From contig JAVHKY010000056.1 of the NCBI GenBank assembly GCA_035079385.1, positions 5,711,501-5,775,500 of the forward strand: a stretch of 64,000 nucleotides of DNA, read 5' to 3'. The position numbers were made by a program, and so were the translations under genes. Origin of the DNA: Aspidiotus rigidus. Its lineage: Eukaryota > Arthropoda > Insecta > Hemiptera > Diaspididae. How positions within the stretch are numbered: position 1 is the first letter of the stretch; each line of letters starts with the position of its first letter. Positions 55,601-64,000 of the stretch are shown here, piece by piece. The notes under the pieces were generated by a model. That model saw only the letters and a program-made list of their open reading frames with translations. It had not been told where the DNA came from and made no database searches.

Positions 55601-58600
55601 ACTCGGTGAGTGTTCGTCGTCGTTGCGGGTAGTGACGTACTAGTTCTCGTCGTTGGTAATTGGAAAAATTCGTGGAAGATTTGATCGCCCTTGTAACTCA
55701 GCGGTTAGAGCAGTCGCCCGGCAAGCGAAAGGTCTCGGGTTCGGATCCCGACGAGGTGATCAAATTTTTCGCTTGAGTTTTTCATTTACCAACAACCCCC
55801 CTCCTTTGATATTTAGAAAGGTTCGAGTGGGTTGTAGGACGGGGCATAAGAAAAAATGATCAACTGATAAATTTTCTTGGAGACAGTGAGGGCATGATGG
55901 AGGAGCGAGATTAGTGAGAAGATAAGTATGAGTAAGACGAGTGTGGCCTATTCGCAGCCGAGCTAAATTGACTCCTCTTGCCTTGAATTTAGTTGGGATG
56001 AAGACCAAAATGTGGGTTCACGTTTTATTTTTCTTAATTTGTTATTCGACTGATTTTCCCAAGATGAGTGCCAAATTTTTCGTGATAATGAAGTGTGATA
56101 TATCTTTAAGTCTTTTGCAGGTGATAGAATTGGATCAGTAATTTTTGGTAGCGAAGTAGCCTTTTTAGCTGCTTCATCTACATCATCATGTAATGGAAAA
56201 TTGACGTGGCCTGGAATCCAAGCCAGTGTGAGGTGAGAGTTTATTGAATGAATGGTATGAAGTGTAATGAAAATACGTTGGATCAAAGGATTATTTGAGA
56301 AGGGATCAGTCATAGCTTGAAGAGAGGAGAGGGAATCCGTTAGTAAAAGATATTTTTGTCCGGGCTGAAGCTGATAGATTTGAGATAAACAGGCTAGAAT
56401 TCCGTTTAATTCAGCTGTACATATAGACTGACGCGGTATTTCGTAAACGACATATTGATATTTTCTCGTTTATGGAGAACGCGTACCCTACTTTATGTTT
56501 GTGTTTAGAGCCATCTGTGAGACAAATGGTATGGTTGGGGAATTCGTCAATTAGTTTTAGAATATGTTGCCTGACGATTGACTTGTCAATTTTAGGAACT
56601 TCTGTAAGGTCTAGTCGAATGTTGGGAATGGTGAAAAGCCACGGAGGGACGGCTGAAATTATGGAGGGAGAGCTTGAATTTTGAATCTATGAGAAAGTGA
56701 GGATTGTAAGTGAGTGAGAATATATTTGTGTGGTTGACGTGCGGAGACTGGATTAGTATGTGATAAAATGGATTTGTGAATCGGAAGATGGGGGAATTGA
56801 GATATAGAAATAAGAAGATTTGAGGAGAGTATTGTTCTACGCACAGAGAGAGGCGGTTCAGCCGCTTCCGCGCACAAGCTCAGTTTCGGACTCGTTTTGA
56901 ATGCTCCCAGTACGAGTCTGAGCGATGAGGTTTGGATTGTATCTAGTAGCGATAGAGTAGTCGCACTAGCTAGATTATAGATAGGGGATCCGTAATCCAA
57001 CCGAGATCGAACAAGGCTTTTGTATAAATTTAGTAGTAATTTTCGGTTGCATCCTGTACGGTGATGGGAGAGGTGTTTCAGAACATTTATTGCACGTAGG
57101 CATTTGGCTTTTAGTAATTTAATATGAGTAAGCCATGGTAGTTTTTGATCAAGTAAAAGTCCTAGAAATTTTGCTGAATTTGCGATTTTGATTTCGAAGT
57201 TTTGGAGAAAAAGGGGTGGAATAGATGGAATAAGTTTCTTTTTGTGGAAGATAACGAGGAATGTTTTTTTGGAGGAAAATTGGAATCCACGTTCTGAAGA
57301 CCATGTTGAAATATTGTCTAGTGTTTTTTGTAAAAGTCTATGAGCCCTTTCAGAATTGGGAGAACGGAGTGAGAGGCTATAGTCGTCCGCGAACAGTCTC
57401 TGTGAGATTGGGTAATCTGCGTTGAGTGGGAGATCATTTATGGCTACCAGGAAGAGGAGGACGCTGAGGACCGCTCCTTGTGGGACACCATTTTCGACTC
57501 CGTAGGATGAGGACAATTTATCCTGTGGTCTAACTGATATAGATCTATCCTGTAAAAAACTTTGTAAAATTGTTGCTATATTGCCTATAAGACCGAAATG
57601 GTATAGTTTTTGGCATATACAATGTCTCCAAACTCGGGGGTATGCTTCTTGAAGATCGAAGAATATGGTGTATAGAGGGGATTTTGAATAGAAGGCTTCT
57701 TCGACTTGGTTTTGAAGGTCTGAAAGAGCTTGTATTGTGTTTCGACCCCTTCTGAAGCCATATTGTATTGGTGATAATAAGTTATTTTGTTCCAGAAACC
57801 ACCAGTGTCTTTTATTAATTATTTTTTGGAATAGTTTGCCCAAAACACTAGTAAGTGCGATGGGTCGGTAAGATGCCGGAAGTGAGGGGTCTGTGTTAGG
57901 TTTCAAAAGAGGGAGGATGAAGGCTAGTTTCCAATCTGAGGGGTAAATACCTTGTGAAAAAATGTTTGTTGATCGCTCAACAACTTACAGAAATATTTCA
58001 CCATTTAAGGAAGTTTTTACGTACACACACGTTATATTTTGTTACCATACTGACAAAATTGTTTTTCGCTCACTAGGTCGGTTTTCTCGTCCATGGTCTC
58101 ATTTTACTGTGCGTCTATAATATTGAATTTCCTTTAAATTACGATAGACCCTCCTTTCCAGGGACGAGTCGGCCAGTATTACGTACTATTACGAATCCGA
58201 GAAAAAGAGAGATGAAGACGAGCCAACGTACCTGATGGCCAAGCCCTTCAATGCGATTATCTCGAGTGACCATTACACGCTTAGAAATAAACAGGTACTG
58301 GTAGTCTATTCGTGTTTTGTAAATATTTAGAAACATACGCTACCAATTTGTAGATCTAAAATTCGTACAAGTATTCGGTGGATAAAATTAATTCAACGTA
58401 TGTGCCAGAGTAAAAAAATACGAAAAATGAATGTTAGAAAAATGCACCAATTATTTTCTCTGTACCGGAGAAGCAAGTTAAATCACGGAGGAGATACTTG
58501 CAATGAAATAAAATTGATATTAATGAGTTTAAGATTGGCAGTTCTAACAATTAAAAATATACAAACGCGACTCATTCATTCTAAATACAATCCACTGTCC

Positions 58601-61600
58601 CTTTCTACTTCTCCACGGCTTGAAAACAATTTTTCAGCCTCATCTACATTGTTCGACTCACTTTTGACCTCTTATATCAAGTCACAAATAGATTCGAATG
58701 CTGAAATTTTTCTAATAGGAATCTCGTATACCTTACCCTGACATTAGATGAAGCGCAAAGTGCCTCTATCAACGTACGTGGTACTCAATATATAGGCAGT
58801 CGGTAAATGTTTTCCAAATTTAAAAGATATAATCCACATTTCAGTATTATTTCCAGCCAGTCTTCTAACCCTGACTATTGACGTCCTTCCGTTCATTGTC
58901 CAATCTCGTCTACTCAGTTTCAATCTACCTGCCTATATAAGTATATTCCTTTTGTTTTCAGTGGATTTCCTTTGCTTTTTTCGAATTTCGTTTCCAATTG
59001 ATAAATCATTTACTCATTGTTACACTTTTCATTCCTTCATGGGTATCCAACCTCAGCCCCCGAAATTTCGCTCGATCTTTCGAATAAATGATCTAAAAGC
59101 CAATAAGCGTTAATGCACACCGCGGTGACTTTCTGAAAATTGTTGTCACTCTAGAATTTCTCAGCCACCAACTATGCCTCTACAAACGTCTCTAAGCAAT
59201 GTAGAGTTACATATTCCATACACGGTGGCATTCCTTATACTCCATATTCACCATCGTAATTTATTGCTATGCTCTTGATCTAAATTACAAAGTGTTAACC
59301 GATTCGCTCTCATCTCGTCACTGGTTACCTATCAACCAACCAATCAGGACCTTATTGATCTCTCGGAATACGCAACCCAAAAATTTATCAAAAATTTCCT
59401 TTCCAGTCGTCTTCTCTCGCGATAGCCTTTTGACCCATTCATTATGGGGAATATATACCATGCACCAGCCATTTCTCCCAGTTCATGGTGCGCGACTCAC
59501 GGCAAACATTTGATGTACCGTATCTACTTCTTTTGATCTTTGGAATTTGGAACATACGATCTCAAAATCGTCAAAAAAAAAAAAAAAAAAAAAAAAACAC
59601 TAAATCAGCTACAAGAACAGTCATCATCCAACAAGCACACGTAAAATAACTGGATAGGTCATTTGTGAGTCTAATGCAATTCTAGTCGAAAAAATTACGT
59701 AATTTACTCGTAGTTGTACCTAGTTGGTCGTTAAAAGGTCGTATGGTGGCATATCTGATACTTAATTTCAACATCGTTATCGCTAATTAAAATGTATAAT
59801 TTATTGTGGTATGTGAGCATCCAAAACGTTTTTCGTCTATGGTCTCATATTAAAACATGCAGAAGAGCTGATCGACACGTAATTCTAGTACCTACGAGTT
59901 CTTGGTAGATAATATGATAATATTCTATTATAGGTAGGTTTGTCTGACTGTGAGCACTCCATTTTACCTGCAACTTGGTGTAAATATTTTCGAGAATTCT
60001 AACTAACGCAATAATTATAATCTTTGATGTCTAGCTAAAATTTCGTAGCATGGAGTGTAGTAATACGTTGGATTTACTGATGTCAATAAACGCTGGAAGA
60101 GCGAAAAATTTGATCAAAAGCAAGTTCGATCTTGAGTCATTGAAAGTGAGTGCTTCAATTAGTATAGCGAATAGTTGTACGGATATCTACAATAATTCAG
60201 TATAGATGATCTTTCGAGAAATACCACCTGTGCTTGTTAGGTACCGGTCCTTCTCATCTAAATAGACTGTATAAACAACATTTTTGCAGGAAAAACACGA
60301 CAAATACAAGTTAATAACGAAAGATGACTAATTATTCGGAAATAAACGGTCATGGGATATAATATGAGTAAATACGAACGACAACCATAAAATATTTCTT
60401 ATTGGCGTACCTATCAATCTTTTTAGCGTCTCAGTATTTAACTTTTCGGAATAATTTTGGAATAATTTTTCACACACCTTCATTATAATATTATACTATA
60501 CTTTGTCAGCGTGGGAAATTCCTCTCAACACATGGTGGTAAAGAGCGATTTTACCACAGTTAGTGATCTTTACCATCATCTTTTGGAAAATAGTATATTA
60601 CTATACATTGAAGACAAAGTGAGCGTTTATTCAACGAGGTAAAAATTTTGATCCGGGCTTCCTTCTTAAAATTTTGACTTTCAAACCATAATATATTAAA
60701 GGAGGTAAACTTGAAATCTTGACTTTTAGGCTATATAATATGCTGGGAGAGAGGCTCAGAAAAATTGGGACCTCTGAGCAATATGATGAAAGAGGACTTG
60801 AAAAGATTTGCCATGCGCCGTCCAACCAACAACTTGAAAAATTGTTGACTCTCGAGCTATATATGATAAGAGGGGGACTTGTGGTGTTTGCAGCATTGCA
60901 TATCTCGTTCAATGAAGAGGCTAAGCTAATTGGTGTATGAAAAATTGCATGTCTTGTTACTTGAAGGGGCTATCCTAATGCGGGTCATGTCATGTACACA
61001 TTTTCAACCCATAGAACAGGTTCTTTGCGTTCCTCGTTTAACATTGTTAAGAAAACTGTCGTCTTTCTAAGTGCCTCTCCTATCATATATAGCTCGAGAG
61101 TCAAAATTTGTTTCAGTTTTTTTCTTGATTGGATGGCGCGCGGCAAATTTTTCGAAAAAAAAAAAAACAAAGAACAGGTTTTCTGTTAAACAGGTATCTG
61201 AGTACCACCATCAAATTTTTCATCCAGAGGATTAGGCGGAAACTATTCGCGTCCGGCCCCAAAAGAGTCGCCCTCTACATTTACTATAGCGGCCATTTGT
61301 GGAAACTGGACGAAAAGGTGATGTTTCAGATAATTGGTGAAATTTTTATTTTTATGTGTTCCATACTATTCTACTAGTCAAGAGAGTCAAAAAAGGTGGT
61401 ACTTTTTTTTCAGTATTAACAGAGATATACCTAGTTGAAATAACGTACGCTCTTATGTAAATTTTCATGTGATCACCTTTTCGTCCACGACGCGACACTA
61501 GCGCGTCTACAGTAGGCTAGTTGCCTGATGCGAATAATAGATATGAAAACACTCACCAATTTCCATAACAATTTTCGTTTCATTACGACTCATTTTGAGA

Positions 61601-64000
61601 GGGCCGGATTGCAATTTCGCATAGTAGTCAAACATTATTTGCACTGCGAGAGACACGAAATATGATCTTCATTTTTTGCTCGTAGAAAATCTTGATGTGA
61701 ATTTAGTATTTTTATATAAGACTGAATAGCCCATGAAAATTGGAAAAACGAACATTCCCCATTTTATTTTTGTGTCAAGTCGCGGTTGTACGAGTATGGA
61801 AAATATTCGCTTTATTTCATTTCATCATAAATACACTTATACTCTTTTTTTCTTGTAAGTATTCACAAGTCATATGATGTGAAAGAAAATACCTACATTT
61901 CTGGATAACATGAAATCACCGATCAGTTTTCCTGGAGAGGAATATTCCATCATAGTTGCGAGTATGTTGAGCTGATCGAAGCAATTTTAAATATAATGAA
62001 GAATTCATCTATAGTCGTTTACGAAAGTTGTTGAAATATAAACGACTTTTATTTAGGGCTACATAAATGTTTCAGGGAAAAATTGATCTTACTACTCCGG
62101 TTATCATCGGTCATTCTTTTGGAGGAGCCACTACCATGTATACTTTGTCAAACGATAAACGATTCAAGTGAGTGTCATGTACCATTATTTGAGACTTCAT
62201 AACTCGTCCTTTGGCCTTATAAAAATGCGATACCGTGTGGGGGACATAGCGTCACTTAGGGATACACTAGTAGAAATGTTACTTAATAGGCTACTTACAA
62301 CGATGATAGACATCTGCGCAAGACGAGCAGCTATTCAAAATGGCGCCAATTTCAAAATAGAGGTTTGGCTTTATGGTAAAAAACGAATATGTCTCATGTT
62401 TGATGGGTCGAATTTTCTGAATTTTGTTTTTCCAATGATAGGAAATAGGCTAGTGTCTCGAATAACATATTGGACTTCCTACCCCAGATCTTGCGCTATA
62501 TTTTTATTGCACGTCCTAGGTCCCTAAAATCAATATTCTGCAAATATCCCGAAAAATTGGGCTCTAATCTAAAAAAATTTCGGGCAAAAAATATTCCTCA
62601 CGAGAAAACCATTTCAACTTTATTATGAGTCCAATTATCAGCTTGAAAAGTTCGTCGAAAGTTGAGAACTTTTCAAGGCAAGTTGAGTTTCTAAAAGTCA
62701 ATATTTGGCCATATATCAGTCATACTGAAAAATTTGGTAGTACTTACGCCTCTGCGTGAGCTATTTTTTAGTTAGTGTCACCCCAACTAATATATCCTGA
62801 GGTGACGCTTTCACCCTCCTAAATAGTACCAAAAACCATTAGTTTTTTTTATGTCCCATAACTAAACATTCAATGTTCCATCAAGTTCTCATTGAGGCTC
62901 ATCAGAAACAGTGGACTAAGAACTTACCGGTATTCGAAAACAAATTTTTGGACCCTGAATGATATCAATGTGCTCGAAGATTTGTAATACTTCGCGATAT
63001 TTTATTTTATTTGCAGATATGGAATCATTCTAGACGGATGGATGTTTCCCGTAAAATCGGAAAATTTGCAGATCTCACAACCTATGCTATTTATAAATAC
63101 GCATACATTCCACCTAGAAGCGAACATTAGAATTATGAAAAAATTCACTGAATCACCAACTTGCGAGTTGTATACACTGAGGTAATTTTTGATTTTAATC
63201 AAATGAAAAAAATAGAAATCGCCTTACGCTTTATGCTTATACGTACGGTATAATGGTAAGCAATTGAAAACTATTAATCCTATAACAATGAAGGGATTAT
63301 TCTGTCCAATACAGAGCTCTTTTATACAAGAAATATTAATACTTGAGAAGATAATTGAGTTACATGTCTATGTGGTTTTTCAGCTCGGAAGGACATTGCC
63401 AACGCTCTTATTGAGTGGGTAGATCTTTTTGTGAATGTGTTCTCATTAAAAAGCAAAGTTTGAAAGTCATGTCTACGCATTCTGCTGCTATTTTTCGTTT
63501 TTTTTTTTTAATACAATTTCGTAACAATATTATTATAATACCCGGAAGAGCCATGACTCATTTATTAAATTTCAAAATGACTTTAGGATCCTTTTTCTTT
63601 TTATTCTCATTTCTTGAATACCTATTTGAAACTTTATTAATACATGAAAACTCGCGTCAAATTTTTCATCCTTCATAAATATGAGTAATATTTAGCATTG
63701 TTTTTATAAAAAGAAAAGAAAAATAGTTTCCACTCCTCAGACATTTCTGGGAATTTGATTCATTTTGAATGAGTTTGAGCATGTTACAAAGTATAGGCAG
63801 AGAGAGAAGAGCACTAAACAAGTTCGTACTGATTAGATATTACAATTTTTCTATACTTTGTACCAATTTTTAGGAATACAACTCATGAAAGCAACACAGA
63901 TACGCCAATCATCTACGGTTATTGGTTGAATTTCTTCATGAAAAAATTACCTTCAAGAGTAGCTTTAAAAATTCAAAATCATCTTATACTAGAATTTCTA
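49681..64000 (+). CDS. Platelet-activating-factor acetylhydrolase-like lipase (PAFAH2 type), 3' end beyond the window
   Basis: Exons: 49681-49729, 53542-53645, 53858-53975, 54091-54253, 58162-58294, 60035-60145, 62076-62167, 63017-63181, 63874-64000 and onward; 354 codons so far, every junction in phase. Family marks in order: LPYPEGPYVTGSIDYM across the first junction, LFIRLSYPT, PVVVFSHGYGATR, YIVAALEHKDESA, the nucleophile elbow GHSFGGA, LDGWMFP with the acid residue, QPMLFINT, and TTHESNTDTP with the likely catalytic His. It should hydrolyse short or oxidised acyl chains from phospholipids. No signal peptide is seen after the ATG (starts MLWWRKKTVK), which favours an intracellular form. 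Introns 1 and 4 are about 3.8 and 3.9 kb; intron 4 carries a LINE and a palindrome. Confidence 0.93.
49730..53541 (+). other. Intron 1 of the PAF-AH gene
   Basis: Donor GAGG|GTAAGT, acceptor TTTTGAAG|GACC, phase 1. Contents: a Penelope-like tail at 50564-50599 and poly(T) near 51233. No exon of another gene is recognised. Confidence 0.75.
50564..50599 (+). repeat. Penelope-like 3' tail motif in intron 1
   Basis: TTCTGAAGATACGTTCCGC then TCACCGAAACGTCTAGCG, the same CTGAAGAT...CGAAACGT layout as at 47781. No body of the element is recognised upstream. Confidence 0.4.
55010..55262 (-). repeat. Dispersed 265-bp repeat, copy 2
   Basis: Reverse complement of 16966-17225. Here it is additionally flanked by inverted ends: ttgttgcctttgactatata (54996 on) and its mirror with ctgtatagtcaaaggttgtt (to about 55300). 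Confidence 0.8.
55332..55400 (-). tRNA. tRNA-like unit (apparent anticodon GGC), left copy; probably SINE-type, not a functional tRNA
   Basis: Folds with acceptor stem CCTCGT/ACGAGG, an A-box TAGCTCAGCGG, anticodon stem TCGC/GCGA, and T-arm GGG-TTCGGAT-CCC with B-box GGTTCGGATCC. The anticodon loop CCGGCAA would give GGC (Ala), but position 33 is C, whereas U33 is nearly universal. One T-stem pair is G-T-like in this copy. Pol III promoter boxes look usable. No separate poly(T) terminator follows closely. Confidence 0.5.
55689..55757 (+). tRNA. tRNA-like unit, right copy, opposite orientation
   Basis: Same fold as the left copy with two or three substitutions (CCCTTGTAACTCAGCGG; T-stem TCGGG/CCCGA perfect). 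The change in the A-box (TAACTC for TAGCTC) makes it the weaker promoter. Like its twin it lacks U33. Confidence 0.5.
58400..60034 (+). other. Intron 5 of the PAF-AH gene
   Basis: The intron itself runs from 58295 to 60034 (donor CAG|GTACTG, acceptor TGTCTAG|CTAAAA). A poly(A) run lies at about 59573-59597. The 113-codon frame at 58400-58741 has no recognised family. Confidence 0.6.
60640..61190. repeat. Dispersed repeat, copy 2 (partner at 34400), in intron 6
   Basis: Shares catagaacaggttc, cctcgtttaac, ctcgagctatatat and gagagtcaaaattt with 34400-34925. Lies in the PAF-AH intron between 60146 and 62075. Non-coding. Confidence 0.7.
62744..62766 (-). repeat. Inverted 5' end of the hairpin-ended repeat family, in intron 7
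   Basis: acttacgcctctgcgtgagc is the reverse complement of the family's left end seen at 5340, 30668 and 31619, including the GCGT/ACGC hairpin. It lies in the intron 62168-63016. Confidence 0.45.

Larger units (their letters stand above)
55288..55800. repeat. Near-perfect palindrome with two tRNA-like units
   Basis: Left arm 55288-55517 and right arm about 55572-55800 are reverse complements with only a few differences; the loop is about 55 bp. Each arm contains a tRNA-like unit. It is inserted in the LINE of PAF-AH intron 4. No protein is encoded. Confidence 0.9.
54784..57955 (-). mobile_element. 5'-truncated I-type LINE in intron 4, with nested palindrome
   Basis: On the minus strand the RT runs from about 57955 to 56659: it starts inside the domain (SDWKLAFILPLLKPN), has DLQEAYPRVW for the first catalytic Asp, NGVPQGAVLSVLLFLVAIND and the FADDYSLSL box. 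RNase H follows at about 56620-55963 (ICLTDGSKH, TAELNGILACL, TDSLSS, HVNFPLHDDVDEAAKKA), with frame breaks. The C-terminal part has LRIGHTRLTHTYLL and a CPHC..VDHFFLCP zinc motif (56008-55800). A possible remainder appears at 55068-54784. The endonuclease and first ORF are missing. RT plus RNase H suggests the I/Loa group rather than R1 or CR1. Confidence 0.88.

Noticed and set aside
55332..55757. Two functional tRNA-Ala genes
   Set aside because: Both lack U33, the acceptor stem is only 6 bp in my fold, and they sit in a transposon palindrome; a tRNA-derived element is more likely.
63384..63421. Candidate PAF-AH exon after a cag acceptor (S-E-G-H-C-Q-R-S-Y)
   Set aside because: It runs into TGA in the required phase, and the exon at 63874 joins in phase and supplies the expected TTHESNTD His motif, so the small candidate is not needed.

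Overview
The window reads as a piece of an AT-rich arthropod nuclear genome, most likely an insect. The evidence is intron-containing genes with GT/AG splice sites, a cuticular protein with a chitin-binding Rebers-Riddiford domain, a cognate Hsp70 first exon, and dense microsatellites and mobile elements of typical insect families. A fossil of mitochondrial ND5, readable only with the invertebrate mitochondrial code, fits the same picture. The order of insect cannot be fixed from this sequence alone.

Host genes. (1) 3685-3858, minus: first coding exon of a cytosolic Hsc70; the rest of the gene lies beyond position 1. (2) 21265-25633, minus: a ten-exon secreted carboxylesterase, reconstructed here exon by exon with consistent phases (about 545 residues, full Ser/Glu/His triad). 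(3) 40840-42525, plus: a large RR-type cuticular protein in one long exon with a polyadenylation signal. (4) 49681 to beyond 64000, plus: a platelet-activating-factor acetylhydrolase-like (PAF-AH/PAFAH2 type) gene with nine exons visible and the last one cut by the window end. These genes do not form a pathway; they are ordinary, well-spaced insect genes separated by repeats.

Mobile DNA dominates the rest. 5558-6872 holds a 5'-truncated R1-type LINE with a tail of about 110 perfect ATT units. 7518-14063 is a giant inverted repeat (arms about 0.5 kb) whose left arm was split by an intact Ty3/gypsy element (7845-13015) with two identical 117-bp LTRs, AGAC target duplications and a textbook -1 frameshift heptamer at the gag stop. 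14460-16880 is a decayed BEL/Pao element. 19490-20715 looks like a non-autonomous Helitron. 26812-27198 is a MITE. 27740-29720 is a fossil Penelope-like element with RT and GIY-YIG remains. 30668-32832 holds two tandem copies of a hairpin-ended repeat family. 33531-34103 is a long-TIR element. 37328-39473 is a complete Tigger/pogo transposon whose transposase is broken by one in-frame TGA, apparently from TGG. 43404-47129 is a mariner element opened by later insertions. Intron 4 of the PAF-AH gene carries an I-type LINE invaded by a near-perfect palindrome that contains two tRNA-like units in opposite orientation.

The most unusual structures are the palindromes: the split foldback at 7518-14063, the tRNA-like palindrome at about 55288-55800, and the small hairpin at 511-859 whose arms each hold a hammerhead-ribozyme-like motif. 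None is proven to be a new system. They are the places in this window where known families explain least.
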